Shown here: positions 34,377 to 43,960 of the stretch, in pieces
How positions within the stretch are numbered: position 1 is the stretch's first letter
Layout: each line of letters starts with the position of its first letter
Assembly (NCBI RefSeq): GCF_003236175.1
Contig: NZ_QKTW01000026.1
Coordinates: 62,001 to 126,000 of the forward strand
Reading direction: 5' to 3'
Source of the DNA: Taibaiella soli
GTDB lineage: Bacteria > Bacteroidota > Bacteroidia > Chitinophagales > Chitinophagaceae
DNA: 64,000 bases
The notes under the pieces: generated by a model
The model's input: the letters and a program-made list of their open reading frames with translations, nothing else
The model's database searches: none
Told to the model about the DNA's origin: nothing
Program-made: the position numbers and the translations under genes

Positions 34377-36847
34377 AAATAACGCAGCAATATATGGGAC
34401 GGTTGATGTGGATCTTAGTATGGCTAAGCTCGTTTTTTATAGGAGCAAATGTCAGTGCACAAAATCAGGATTCGCTGAAAAATGCAGCACACGACTCTGC
34501 CCGCAAAGCATTCACAGAAAGAATACAGGAAATGGGCCGGGCTGAAGCAGCCAGCAGTATTGCGAAATACAACGAAGGGCGCATTCATCTGGAACAACGC
34601 AGTGTGATGGAAGAGCTGAAAAAGACGAATGAAAAGATCAAGATTTATTTGCAGCACAGCATCGATACGGCAAGCATTTCAGACGATATTCAATCGGTAG
34701 AAAATTATCTCGCTATTGTGAAGGAAGGAATCGTTGTGCATAGAGGCACTGCACAGACCCAGCGGAATCTTTCCGTTTCGAGTGCTATTATTGATCAGCT
34801 CATCGGCATCATGGGCAAACGGAAAGCTACTGTTGACAGATACGCAAGCGAGCTGATGGGCTTTCGCGACCGTATTGATTCGCTGTCCAGTGATTCTGTA
34901 CTTTATATTTATCCGACGGACACGGCCGGCTTAATCCGCTATTATAAGAAAATGGTGGTGGTAGTAAAGGAAATCGCACCGATCGATACCGCGTTAAATG
35001 TGGCATTGAGCAACGTACAAGACCTCCAGGTAAAAACCGACCTGGTAGTGTACGAGCTCCGTTCTTCTTACGAAAACATAGAAGCTGAAGTAAAGAAACT
35101 GGCAGCGAACAGTCTCAATCGCGAATATCCCAACATATGGCAAACGCCCACTTACAGCAGACCTTTCGGAGACATCATACGTTTTTCGATAGCGAAAGAA
35201 TTGCTCGCGCTGCAATTTTATGCAAGTGATAACCTGCCGCAGATTTTTCTTCTACTGGTACTGATTGTGATGAGTACTTTATTTATCCGCCGGCTGAAAC
35301 TGCGTTTGAAACAAACGGGAACACCTAAAGAAGAAATAAAGACCAAGCTGATCACCCGTTATCCATTGCTTTCTGCAATACTAATTGTAGTCAGCATTTT
35401 CCAGTTTATATTCATCACACCTCCATTCATCTTCAGCTTCCTGATCTGGCCTGTATCGGCCGTTTGTCTGACCATCATTTTCTACAAATACATCACCCGT
35501 TTCTGGATGATTTTCTGGATCGTGATGGTGTTGCTGTTTACAATAGCTTGTGCCACGAATATGCTATTGCAGGCTTCACGTGTGGAAAGATGGATTATGG
35601 TGATACTGGCGCTGGCAGGAATTGTATACGCACTCTGTGTCTTCTTTAGCGGCCGGAGCATGGAATTACGCGAGAAGCGCATTCTCTATTTTATAGCCAT
35701 TTTTATTGTTACAGAACTGCTGGCACTGGTGTTTAACATATATGGCCGTTACAATCTGTCTAAAACATTCCTGATCTCCGGCTATATAGGCATTGTGGTT
35801 GCTATTCTGTTTTTGTGGACTGTACAATTGATTAATGAAGGTCTAAGTATTGCTACGTCCGTTTACCGGCATCCGGACCGGCAATTGTTTTATATCAATT
35901 TCAATCGTATCGGTAATAAGTCGCCTGCGTTTTTGTACGTACTGCTCATCATTGGCTGGTTCGTGGTAGTAGGCAGAAATTTTTATGAATTTAAATCGCT
36001 TGCCTGGTTTACGCATGATTTTCTTACGAAACCACGGAGCTTGGGCAACTACGATTTCACCATCAATGGCATTGCTATTTTTATCACCATTTTATTTTGT
36101 TCGCTATTTCTGTCACAGATCGTTTCTTTCTTCTCGGTTGATCATTCTGCCACACGCACAGGAGAACAGAAGAAAGGCAAGATCGGTACCGGAAGCCTGG
36201 TGTTATTGCTGCGCATTTTCATCATTAGTGCGGGCCTTTTTCTGGCTTTTGCGGCAGCAGGAATTCCATTAGACCGCATCACTATTATTCTGGGCGCATT
36301 GGGCGTTGGTATTGGCCTTGGTCTGCAGGGACTGGTGAATAATCTGGTAAGCGGACTCGTCATTGCGTTTGAACGGCCGGTAAATATTGGTGATATCATT
36401 GAAGTGCACGGCAAACTCGGCACGATGAAATCGATTGGATTCCGCAGCAGCATTATTTCCTTGTCAGATGGCGCCTGCCTCGTCATTCCGAATGGCGATC
36501 TGCTCAGTCAGCATTTAACCAACTGGACAATGGGAAAAAATGCTAAACGTGTAACCTTGCAAATCGGCGTAGCTTATGGCACAGATCTCGATCAGGTAAA
36601 AAACATATTAACGGGTGTGCTAAAAGCCGAAGAAAAAATCATGGCCCCACCAGACCCCATCGTTATTGCTAAAGATTTCAACGACAGCTCCATCGATTTC
36701 CAGGTTATCTTCTGGGTGCATCATATTGCACAAGCCTCAGAGGTAACCAGCGATATTATCACCAGGATTGACAAGGCTTTTAAAGATTCCGGTGTGGTGA
36801 TTCCGTTTCCACAGCAAGATTTGTATATTCATAAAATTGACCGTTGA
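34373..36847 (+). CDS. Large MscS-family mechanosensitive channel
   Basis: The 824-residue protein has a signal peptide, a periplasmic helical region (~30-280), about eleven membrane helices (~285-690) and the MscS core: pore helix GALGVGIGLGLQGLVNNLVSGLVIAFERPVNIGDIIEV (~644-681), the beta domain and the alpha/beta C domain. This is the MscK/YbiO-like long type. It releases osmolytes on hypo-osmotic shock in the inner membrane. The overlap with the upstream outer-membrane protein gene suggests a joint envelope role. Confidence 0.94.
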   Translation: MKITQQYMGRLMWILVWLSSFFIGANVSAQNQDSLKNAAHDSARKAFTERIQEMGRAEAASSIAKYNEGRIHLEQRSVMEELKKTNEKIKIYLQHSIDTASISDDIQSVENYLAIVKEGIVVHRGTAQTQRNLSVSSAIIDQLIGIMGKRKATVDRYASELMGFRDRIDSLSSDSVLYIYPTDTAGLIRYYKKMVVVVKEIAPIDTALNVALSNVQDLQVKTDLVVYELRSSYENIEAEVKKLAANSLNREYPNIWQTPTYSRPFGDIIRFSIAKELLALQFYASDNLPQIFLLLVLIVMSTLFIRRLKLRLKQTGTPKEEIKTKLITRYPLLSAILIVVSIFQFIFITPPFIFSFLIWPVSAVCLTIIFYKYITRFWMIFWIVMVLLFTIACATNMLLQASRVERWIMVILALAGIVYALCVFFSGRSMELREKRILYFIAIFIVTELLALVFNIYGRYNLSKTFLISGYIGIVVAILFLWTVQLINEGLSIATSVYRHPDRQLFYINFNRIGNKSPAFLYVLLIIGWFVVVGRNFYEFKSLAWFTHDFLTKPRSLGNYDFTINGIAIFITILFCSLFLSQIVSFFSVDHSATRTGEQKKGKIGTGSLVLLLRIFIISAGLFLAFAAAGIPLDRITIILGALGVGIGLGLQGLVNNLVSGLVIAFERPVNIGDIIEVHGKLGTMKSIGFRSSIISLSDGACLVIPNGDLLSQHLTNWTMGKNAKRVTLQIGVAYGTDLDQVKNILTGVLKAEEKIMAPPDPIVIAKDFNDSSIDFQVIFWVHHIAQASEVTSDIITRIDKAFKDSGVVIPFPQQDLYIHKIDR

Positions 36848-36926
36848 CAGTGGACAATTGACAGTGTCTCATGCCTGGTACGCAACTTTAAACAAATTGT
36901 CAATTGTCAGCTGTCAATTGTCAACT
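36846..36926. repeat. Inverted pair of TTGACAA/TTGTCAA heptamer arrays
   Basis: TTGACAGTGGACAATTGACA words follow the MscS stop; the complementary CAATTGTCAGCTGTCAATTG words precede the arginase promoter at 36893-36926. Arms are imperfect complements and can form a long hairpin. Confidence 0.65.
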
Positions 36927-36947
36927 GTTTTTATTTAGCTATTTTTG
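36919..36947 (+). promoter_or_regulatory. Promoter of the arginase-family gene
   Basis: TTG at 36919-36921 and TATTTTTG at 36940-36947, with 18 bp between, match the Bacteroidota sigma-ABfr consensus. The leader is about 45 nt. Confidence 0.6.
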
Positions 36948-36999
36948 GGGCGATAGACAGAAAGAGCGGAGCTGTTTTTATACTAACGAACAATTATTT

Positions 37000-37947
37000 A
37001 TGCGGAATATTAAAATCATAGAAGTAAAATCGGAAATAGGTGCGGGAACCCGCGGCGCCAGTCTGGGCGCGGATGCTATTCGCATAGCCGCCCTCGATTT
37101 TATGAGTAGTTTCTTTGTAAATTTTCCTACCGAACAAGTAGAAACCGAGAACAGACTTTTGTACGAACCAATCGAATCGCCTTACGCAAAGCGTATCAAA
37201 GGCATTCTGACAATGTACGAACGTGTATCAGAAGCGGTGAATAATACATTAAAATCAGGTTTGTTTCCGGTAGTACTGGCGGGCGATCACAGCACAGCGG
37301 GCGGTACCATTGCAGGCATTCGCAAAGCGAAACCTAAAAACAGACTGGGCGTTATCTGGATCGATGCGCATGCTGATCTGCATTCACCATACACTACTCC
37401 GTCGGGCAATATGCATGGCATGCCGCTGGCGGCCGCACTGGGTGAAGACAATAAGCCCAACCAGGTTCACAACCCGGATACGCAGACAGTAGAATTATGG
37501 AATAAACTAAAGAATGTTGCGAAGTTGCAACCAATGATTAATCCGCAGGACATCGTGTTTATCGGTCTGCGCGACTATGAAAAGGAAGAGGAAGCCATTC
37601 TGAAAAAGCACAACATTAAAATTATTCCGGTACAGGAAGTACGTCGTAAAGGTGTAGAAAATGTAGTGCGTCAAACGATGCAGCACCTCAGCAACTGCGA
37701 TGATATTTATGTTTCTTTCGACGTAGACAGCCTTGACAGTTCTATTTCAAGAGGTACGGGGACACCGGTAAGCAATGGCCTGAAAGAAAAAGAAGCAGAG
37801 GATCTGATCGCAACGCTGATGCAAAATCATAAGATTTGTTGCTTCGAAGTAACAGAAGTAAATCCAACGCTCGACAAAGAAAATCTGATGGCTGAAATTG
37901 CCTTTAATATTCTGCAACGAAGCGTGAACTTGTTGTTGATGAACTAA
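37000..37947 (+). CDS. Arginase-family ureohydrolase
   Basis: The 315-residue enzyme has the metal-binding motifs of the arginase superfamily: AGDHSTAGG, WIDAHADLHSP and SFDVDSLDSSISRGTGTP. The segment PSGNMHGMPLAAALGED is characteristic of true arginases rather than agmatinases. Expected reaction: arginine to ornithine and urea with two Mn(II). In SFDVDSLDSS the usual D-P after DxLD is D-S, a mild variation. Start at 37000 is chosen because the promoter at 36919-36947 excludes an upstream in-frame candidate at 36904. Confidence 0.88.
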   Translation: MRNIKIIEVKSEIGAGTRGASLGADAIRIAALDFMSSFFVNFPTEQVETENRLLYEPIESPYAKRIKGILTMYERVSEAVNNTLKSGLFPVVLAGDHSTAGGTIAGIRKAKPKNRLGVIWIDAHADLHSPYTTPSGNMHGMPLAAALGEDNKPNQVHNPDTQTVELWNKLKNVAKLQPMINPQDIVFIGLRDYEKEEEAILKKHNIKIIPVQEVRRKGVENVVRQTMQHLSNCDDIYVSFDVDSLDSSISRGTGTPVSNGLKEKEAEDLIATLMQNHKICCFEVTEVNPTLDKENLMAEIAFNILQRSVNLLLMN

Positions 37948-37950
37948 TGT

Positions 37951-38115
37951 GGTGAATGGTCAATGGTGAATGGTCAATACTCAACATATTGCAAAATGAA
38001 AATGGAGCGTTTAAACGCTCCATTTTTTGTATTCTATTTCCGGTAATGATTTGCTGCTTAAATTTCATGCAGCTAAATAACGCGAGTATTGACCATTCAC
38101 CATTGACCATTCACC
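37951..38115. repeat. Perfect 32-bp inverted heptamer arrays around a terminator
   Basis: Arm 37951-37982 (TGGTGAA/TGGTCAA words) and arm 38084-38115 are exact reverse complements over 32 bp, separated by 101 bp. They lie just after the stops of the convergent arginase and EVE genes. Confidence 0.85.
37999..38028. terminator. Terminator between arginase and EVE genes
   Basis: A perfect palindrome AATGGAGCG/CGCTCCATT with a short loop, followed by T6 on + and preceded by A-rich sequence on the other side, lies inside the 32-bp inverted arrays. Confidence 0.85.
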
Positions 38116-38116
38116 C

Positions 38117-38521
38117 CTAGCTTCCCATTTTCACCACGAGCTTAAATTCTTCTTTGCTGAGATCGCAAACAGATAAGCGCGATTGACGGATGAGGGACAT
38201 ATTTTCCAGTTCGGGGGTTTCTTTCATGGTCGCTAATGTTACCGGCTTCTTCAATTTTTTTACTGGCTTTAGGTTTACCACTACCCAACGTTCATCATCG
38301 GTAGTCGGATCCTGATAAGCAGCAGCGCTTACTTCTGCGATGCCTACTACTTCCATGCCTTCATTGCTGTGGTAAAACAATACCTGATCACCAACAGACA
38401 TCGCTTTCATATTATTTCTTGCCTGATAGTTGCGCACGCCGTCCCAAAATGTTTCTCCATCCGCAACGAATTTGTCCCAGGCATATTTAAAAGGTTCTGA
38501 TTTTACTAACCAATATTTCAT
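38117..38521 (-). CDS. EVE domain protein
   Basis: The 134-residue protein matches the EVE fold of the PUA-like superfamily: MKYWLVKSEPFKYAWDKF, TFWDGVRNYQARNNMKAMSVGDQVLFYHSN, VVGIAEVSAAAYQD, and a C-terminal LSVCDLSKEEFKLV. EVE proteins read modified bases in DNA or RNA; many standalone copies are housekeeping. It converges on the arginase gene. Confidence 0.95.
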   Translation of the reverse strand: MKYWLVKSEPFKYAWDKFVADGETFWDGVRNYQARNNMKAMSVGDQVLFYHSNEGMEVVGIAEVSAAAYQDPTTDDERWVVVNLKPVKKLKKPVTLATMKETPELENMSLIRQSRLSVCDLSKEEFKLVVKMGS

Positions 38522-38575
38522 TTTACGTATCGTTATTTGTAAAGATGTTAAGTTGCGAAGAAAATAGCTTCAAAT

Positions 38576-39538
38576 TTATTTATCGCGCTGCAGCAAATAG
38601 CTTGCGAGATCATGCAATGGCTGCTTTCTTTTGCTGAGCACTGCAATCTGATCCAGACAATCAAATGCTCTATTGGAATACAGATTTACCAGCTCTCTGC
38701 ATGCTGCATCTGCGCCGGTTGTTTTAAACAATTCCAGCATCTCTGTTACTTTATTTTCGCTGTCGGTTTCCAGTAATGTATTAATCGCGTTGCGCTGCTC
38801 ATTCGTAGCATTTTCGAGCGCTTTCAGCAACAGATAAGTTTTCTTGTTTGATTTGATATCGCCGCCGTTCTGCTTACCGGTTTTATCTGTACCGAATGAA
38901 TCCAGATAATCATCCTGCAACTGAAATGCGATACCAAGGTTTTTACCGAATTCATAAATCTTCTCCGTATTGCCGTCAGTAGCGCCACCAAGCACGGCAC
39001 CGATTTTCAGCGCAGCGGCCAGCAATACAGAAGTTTTCAGCGTGATCATATGAATGTACTCGTCGATAGAAACATCTGCACGCGTTTCAAAATCCATGTC
39101 CCACTGCTGCCCTTCACAAACCTCGATCGCTGTTTTATTGAAAATCTCCAGCACATCCTCGAGGGCATTTTTTACGTGCGACATTTGCCGGTAGGCGTAA
39201 ATAGCCATTACATCACCACAGAGGATACCTGCGGTAAGACCATATTTTTCGTGTACTGTCGTATGTCCGCGACGCAATGGCGCCTTGTCCATAATATCAT
39301 CGTGAATCAGCGTAAAGTTGTGAAACAGCTCGATGCCACTGGCTGCATGCCAGGCATCTTCAATAATATCACCAAACAGTTCGTTGCCCATCAGGCAGAG
39401 GACAGGACGTACTCGTTTGCCGCCTAATTTTAACAAATAATTACACGGATCATAAAGCGTTTCCGGCTGTTGCGGAAAAGTTTTCTGACTGAGAAAATAA
39501 GTCTCGAATTGTTGTACCAGGCTGGCAAATGAATTCAT
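38576..39538 (-). CDS. Trans-isoprenyl (geranylgeranyl/farnesyl-type) diphosphate synthase
   Basis: The 320-residue enzyme has both aspartate-rich motifs: first DDIMD in LIHDDIMDKAPLRRG, second DDYLD in FQLQDDYLDSFG, plus GGKRVRP for IPP binding. It condenses IPP with allylic diphosphates for quinone or carotenoid precursors. Product length cannot be read reliably. An upstream in-frame extension (to 39727) is not homologous; MNSFASLVQQFE at 39538 is the proper start. Confidence 0.94.
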   Translation of the reverse strand: MNSFASLVQQFETYFLSQKTFPQQPETLYDPCNYLLKLGGKRVRPVLCLMGNELFGDIIEDAWHAASGIELFHNFTLIHDDIMDKAPLRRGHTTVHEKYGLTAGILCGDVMAIYAYRQMSHVKNALEDVLEIFNKTAIEVCEGQQWDMDFETRADVSIDEYIHMITLKTSVLLAAALKIGAVLGGATDGNTEKIYEFGKNLGIAFQLQDDYLDSFGTDKTGKQNGGDIKSNKKTYLLLKALENATNEQRNAINTLLETDSENKVTEMLELFKTTGADAACRELVNLYSNRAFDCLDQIAVLSKRKQPLHDLASYLLQRDK

Positions 39539-39762
39539 GGGCGCAAGATAAAGAAAGACATACAGACCTTTCGCATAATTATTGCCACACACCGCTAACC
39601 GGGGCATATTTGCAACAAATAAGCATGCAAAAACAATATGAATGATCGTCGATAAATTTTGCCCGTTCAAAGCCAAACAACCTGCTTTTGACAGTTTTAG
39701 CAAAACCGGCACACAAACTGGCATCAACTTTGATCCTTTCTAAGTAAGTAAAAACCATTTTT

Positions 39763-40299
39763 ATGAAAAGAGTTGTTTTAATGCTCGCAATGATGTTTAT
39801 CGGCGGTGCAGTTACGGTTCCTACAGCGAAGGCGCAAGTTCAGATCCAGGTTAATATCGGCAGTCAACCATTGTGGGGTCCGGTAGGATACAATCAGGCG
39901 CAATACTATTATATTCCGGATGCAGGTTGTTATTATGATATCAATCGAAGCGTGTTCGTTTACCCGCAAGGCGGCCAATGGATCACCGGCCCGAGCCTTC
40001 CCGGCCCATATGCCAATATAGACTTGTACAGGGTTCATAAAGTAGTGATCAACCAGCCTAGTCCCTGGTTGCACGATAGAGACTACAGAGCTCAATACGG
40101 TAGTTACAAAGGCCGTTATGACCAAACCGCGATCCGCGATAGCCATATCAACAAATACTACGCTAACCCTCAGCATCCACGCCATAACGAATGGCATGAT
40201 AACGGCAATCACAATGGCGACCAAAACCACGGCGGCTATCACGACAATGGTAACCACAATGGTAACCACGATAATGGCAACCACAATGGTCAACACTAA
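39763..40299 (+). CDS. Secreted protein with His/Asn/Gly-rich tail
   Basis: The 178-residue protein has a signal peptide (MLAMMFIGGAVTVPTAKAQ). The central part (GPVGYNQAQYYYIPDAGCYYDINRSVFVYPQGGQWI) resembles a family of small periplasmic YYYIPD-type proteins of Bacteroidota. The last ~35 residues are a low-complexity NHNG/DNGNH repeat with many His, a likely disordered and possibly metal-binding tail. A strong terminator follows. Confidence 0.8.
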   Translation: MKRVVLMLAMMFIGGAVTVPTAKAQVQIQVNIGSQPLWGPVGYNQAQYYYIPDAGCYYDINRSVFVYPQGGQWITGPSLPGPYANIDLYRVHKVVINQPSPWLHDRDYRAQYGSYKGRYDQTAIRDSHINKYYANPQHPRHNEWHDNGNHNGDQNHGGYHDNGNHNGNHDNGNHNGQH

Positions 40300-40324
40300 A
40301 CAATAAACCAGAAACAATTCCTAT

Positions 40325-40357
40325 AAAAAAACCGCGCTAAAAAAGCGCGGTTTTTTT
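40325..40357. terminator. Bidirectional terminator between the His-rich protein gene and rnr
   Basis: The stem AACCGCGCT / AGCGCGGTT is flanked by A7 and T7 runs, so it works for both convergent genes. Confidence 0.9.
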
Positions 40358-40377
40358 CACTTCAGATTTATGAGTGA

Positions 40378-42459
40378 CTATTTTTTCTTCCTTTTCTGTG
40401 GCACCGATTTCCCTGTCGGATTCTTTTTCGGTTTTGCAGATTTCGGAGGTTTCACCTGATAGTTTTTTTGCGCCGTCGCTGTATCTAAAGGCGAACGTCT
40501 GCGCTGTACAGGCAATTCGAGAATCGTATAATCGATCTGGCGTTTATCAAGGTTTGCAGAAACCACACGTACACGAACTTTATCGCCCATCCGGAAACGA
40601 AGGCCTGTATTGCGTCCTACAAGTGCATATTCATGTTCCAGCAACTCAAAATCATCAAACTCTGCGAGGTCCGCAATAGACACCATACCCTCACATTTCT
40701 GTTCCACAGTCTCTGCCCAGAAACCAAAACTGGCCACACCACTGATTACAGCATCGAAATCTTCCCCCACATAGCTTTGCATGTATTCAACCTGTTTATA
40801 CTTATTGGCACTCCGTTCTGATTCCATTGCCCGGCGTTCCTGATCGCTGCAATGACGGCATTGCTGCTCCAGTTGCTTGATCGGATGAATATCAGATTCG
40901 AGGCATTCAAACAAAATACGGTGTACCAATACATCGGGATAACGACGGATCGGCGAAGTGAAGTGACAATAGTTTTCAAATCCGAGGCCGTAGTGACCGA
41001 TATTTTCCGTCGTATACACGGCTTTCGCCATTGTGCGGATACCGAGGCTTTCCAGCACATGTTGCTCTGGTTTACCCTGCACCATCGCCAGCATTTCATT
41101 GAAGGAATGCGCAATGCTTTCCGGTGAATTCAAATCGAAACGAACACCAAAACGCGTGGCAAATGTGGTAAATAACTTCAGTTTATCCTCGTCCGGCACA
41201 TCATGCACACGGTACGGGAATGGTACTGGCTTGTCTTTTACTTTAATATTGGAAACATATTCAGCGACCGTTCTGTTAGCGAGCAACATAAACTCTTCAA
41301 TCAGCTGATGTGCCTGCTTGCTTTCTTTTACAATAATGCCAATCGGCACTGCATGTTCGTCCAGCTTAAAGCGAACTTCTGTTGAAGAAAAATTAATGGC
41401 TCCTTTTTTGAAACGCTGCGCACGCAGATTTTGCGCGATACCGTTCAGGATATGAATTTCTTTTTCATAATCGCCGCTGGCACCTTCAATGATTTCCTGC
41501 ACTTCTTCATACGCATACCGGCGTTGTGAACGGATCACCGTTTTACCCAGCCAATAGTCTTTTATTTTACCCGCTTTCGTGATTTGAAAAACGGCAGAGA
41601 ATGCATATTTATCTTCATCCGGACGCAATGAACACAATTCATTCGATAAACGTTCCGGAAGCATTGGCAATACACGATCTGGCAGATAAACGCTCGTTGC
41701 ACGGCGATATGCTTCTTTATCCAGATCGCCGTCGGCATGAATATAATGGCTTACGTCGGCAATATGTACGCCGATTTCATAATTACCGCCTCTTAGCGTT
41801 TTGAAGGAAATAGCATCATCAAAATCTTTGGCATCTGCCGGATCAATGGTAATGGTCAACGTCTTGCGGAAGTCTTTTCTTTTCTTCACTTCATCGCTGG
41901 CCACACCTTCCGGAAAACGTGCCGCTTCTTCCATTACTTCATCCGGAAACGTAAGTGGAAATCCGTTTTCCACCAATATTCCCTGCATGGCAATTTCATT
42001 TGCCGTTTCATTGGTAAGAATGCTGATGACTTCACCTACCGGATTTTTTGCTTTCTCGCTCCATTCAATAATACGTACAATGGCCTGATCACCATGTTTT
42101 GCATTATGCAGTAAATGAAGTGGTATGAAAATATCTACCGGAATATTGTCTTTGGATGGTACCAAAAATGCATAATGTGCATGCACTTCAAGTCGTCCGT
42201 TAAATTCGGTTTGCTTACGGTGTAATACCTCTTTTATTACTCCTTCCTGACGGCCATTCTTGCTGCTATGCAATACTGCAACTCTTACTTCATCTCCATT
42301 CAGGCCGGTTCCGAGGTTTTCTTTTTTAACGAGAATATCCCGTTCCAATCCTTCCACGATCACAAACCCCATACCACTGCGCGTTACTTCCAGTTTACCT
42401 TTGTACAAATGTTCAGCGACATGTTCTTTTCCTTTCTTATGATGTTTTCTTGCGCTCAT
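40378..42459 (-). CDS. rnr: Ribonuclease R
   Basis: The 693-residue 3'-5' exoribonuclease has cold-shock-type OB domains (~1-150), the RNB catalytic domain (~190-515) with the acidic site TIDPADAKDFDDAIS, and FTSPIRRYPDVLVHR, an S1 domain (~565-650) and a basic Lys-rich tail (KSAKPKKNPTGKSVPQKRKKK in part). The basic tail helps RNase R degrade structured RNA. Length and order fit the family. Its start is preceded by the AT-rich spacer up to lpxK. Confidence 0.96.
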   Translation of the reverse strand: MSARKHHKKGKEHVAEHLYKGKLEVTRSGMGFVIVEGLERDILVKKENLGTGLNGDEVRVAVLHSSKNGRQEGVIKEVLHRKQTEFNGRLEVHAHYAFLVPSKDNIPVDIFIPLHLLHNAKHGDQAIVRIIEWSEKAKNPVGEVISILTNETANEIAMQGILVENGFPLTFPDEVMEEAARFPEGVASDEVKKRKDFRKTLTITIDPADAKDFDDAISFKTLRGGNYEIGVHIADVSHYIHADGDLDKEAYRRATSVYLPDRVLPMLPERLSNELCSLRPDEDKYAFSAVFQITKAGKIKDYWLGKTVIRSQRRYAYEEVQEIIEGASGDYEKEIHILNGIAQNLRAQRFKKGAINFSSTEVRFKLDEHAVPIGIIVKESKQAHQLIEEFMLLANRTVAEYVSNIKVKDKPVPFPYRVHDVPDEDKLKLFTTFATRFGVRFDLNSPESIAHSFNEMLAMVQGKPEQHVLESLGIRTMAKAVYTTENIGHYGLGFENYCHFTSPIRRYPDVLVHRILFECLESDIHPIKQLEQQCRHCSDQERRAMESERSANKYKQVEYMQSYVGEDFDAVISGVASFGFWAETVEQKCEGMVSIADLAEFDDFELLEHEYALVGRNTGLRFRMGDKVRVRVVSANLDKRQIDYTILELPVQRRRSPLDTATAQKNYQVKPPKSAKPKKNPTGKSVPQKRKKK

Positions 42460-42561
42460 TCTAATTATTTAATTCACTAAATATAAGCAAATACGCTCCA
42501 ATAAAGCAATACGGCAATTCCCTAAATGAAAATTAATAAGGATTTCACTTGGGATAAGTAT

Positions 42562-43686
42562 TTATTCGACCTCATCAAAACTGATGTCCATGCTATCCAG
42601 GTCAGAGAGTCCGTTATGTTCTGCCAACGCTTTTTCCGTATAGCGCGTTACCAGTTGATCAAACGCAGAACCTTTGCCTAATAAGATCTCTACGGCAATT
42701 GGCAGCACGACGATCTGTATACCCCAATCCTTAAGTTTGTCTTTATGTAAATGCAACCTCGCCGCATCTTTTTCCGTTGTCACAATAACTTTATCGGTCA
42801 CATTCCAGTTCCCGTAAGCTGCTTTGATTTCTTCCATATCCTTGCTCACGAAATAGTGATGATCAGGATAAGAAAGCACATGCACCCCTTTTGAAATACC
42901 TTCTACATGGCTTACCAACGGCTCCGGACGGGCAATGCAGCAGACCAGCACAACATGTTTTTCTTCCAGCGCCACTACTTCATTCGTGAAAAAATCGTAC
43001 GGTTTTTCATAGCGAATTGTGGAGAAAAACAAATGCTGATCCGGCAGCGGATTTATATGCACTCTAATCGTGTCGGCTTCCTGCTGCGTCAATTGCTGCG
43101 GACATTTGGATACGATGATGATATCGGCACGCTTATATGCACTGCGGCCTTCACGCAGACGGCCATAAGGCAAAATATAATCGCTGTAAAACGGACGGGA
43201 ATAATCGGTAATGAGAATATTCATCCCGGCTTTTACAGAACGATGCTGAAACGCATCATCGAGTAAAATAACTTCGGTGTCTGGTCTGCTCTGAATCAGA
43301 TATGGAATGCCGGTCATGCGTTCTTCTGCTACACTTACAGCTATTTCCGGAAACTTCATATGGTACTGCATCGGTTCGTCGCCAATCTTCAGTGCATTGG
43401 TGTTTTCATTGGCCATCAAAAAGCCTTGCGTACGTCTTTTATAACCGCGGCTCATCGTCGCGACATTAAAGCGGTACTGCAACAAACGGATAAGGTATTC
43501 TACGTGTGGCGTTTTACCAGTACCGCCTACAGAAAGATTGCCAACGGTAATAACTGGTATGCTAAAACTAACGGACGATGAAAAACCGGTATCATATAAA
43601 CGGTTGCGCAGCCAAACAATGGCACCGTAAATCAGTGCAAAGGGATATAAAAGAATTCTTACGAAAGAGAATAATTGAAATTTCAT
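42562..43686 (-). CDS. lpxK: Tetraacyldisaccharide 4'-kinase
   Basis: The 374-residue protein has an N-terminal membrane anchor (FVRILLYPFALIYGAIVWL), the Walker A region VITVGNLSVGGTGKTPHVEYL and the family blocks LMANENTN, LLDDAFQHRSV, DYILPYGRLREG and VTTEKDAARL. It phosphorylates the lipid A precursor at the 4' position in the inner membrane. An in-frame TTG at 43701 is less likely than the ATG at 43686. Its leader contains ATTGACCATTGACAAT-type heptamers. Confidence 0.95.
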   Translation of the reverse strand: MKFQLFSFVRILLYPFALIYGAIVWLRNRLYDTGFSSSVSFSIPVITVGNLSVGGTGKTPHVEYLIRLLQYRFNVATMSRGYKRRTQGFLMANENTNALKIGDEPMQYHMKFPEIAVSVAEERMTGIPYLIQSRPDTEVILLDDAFQHRSVKAGMNILITDYSRPFYSDYILPYGRLREGRSAYKRADIIIVSKCPQQLTQQEADTIRVHINPLPDQHLFFSTIRYEKPYDFFTNEVVALEEKHVVLVCCIARPEPLVSHVEGISKGVHVLSYPDHHYFVSKDMEEIKAAYGNWNVTDKVIVTTEKDAARLHLHKDKLKDWGIQIVVLPIAVEILLGKGSAFDQLVTRYTEKALAEHNGLSDLDSMDISFDEVE

Positions 43687-43699
43687 GTTTCTTATTGTC

Positions 43700-43960
43700 A
43701 ATGGTCAATGGTGAATGGCAAATAGTGAATTGTCGGTTGCGAATGCCCGTGTAAGCTGTTGCATTGCATCTTGCATCTTTTGCATCTTTGCGGGAAACCC
43801 TAACACGTTTGTCATGGTGAGCGGAGTCGATTCATGTGAGCGATGAAAAGGCACTCAATTCGCGGGACATCTCCTACCGTCGATGTGACAAATGCGAGTG
43901 GCACAAATACGGGGCAACTGTCAATTGTCCCCCACAGTACTGTGCGGGGTCAATTGTCAA
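43700..43960. repeat. Repeat-rich spacer between lpxK and ftcD
   Basis: From lpxK outward: TGGTCAA/TGGTGAA heptamers (43697-43727), GCATCTT/GCATCTTTTGCATC words (~43760-43790), a TGAGCGGAGTCGA element (~43820), a GCGGGACATCTCCTACCGTCGA element (~43862-43890), then the ftcD terminator. Confidence 0.6.
43922..43956. terminator. Heptamer-based hairpin at the end of ftcD
   Basis: Arms 43922-43938 and 43939-43956 (CAATTGTCCCCCACAGT and near complement, one bulge) form a long hairpin directly after the ftcD stop. It is built from TTGTCAA words. Confidence 0.55.

Noticed and set aside
36904-36999. N-terminal extension of the arginase-family protein
   Set aside because: The extension is encoded by the TTGTCAA heptamers and the promoter, so it would be upstream of the transcript start.
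38576-39727. Longer 383-codon version of the prenyl synthase
   Set aside because: The first 63 codons lie in the spacer and do not resemble the family; MNSFASLVQQFE is the normal N terminus.
39778-40317. 179-codon minus-strand frame opposite the His-rich protein
   Set aside because: The Val/Ile-rich product is the antisense of the NHNG repeat; the + strand has the signal peptide and terminator.
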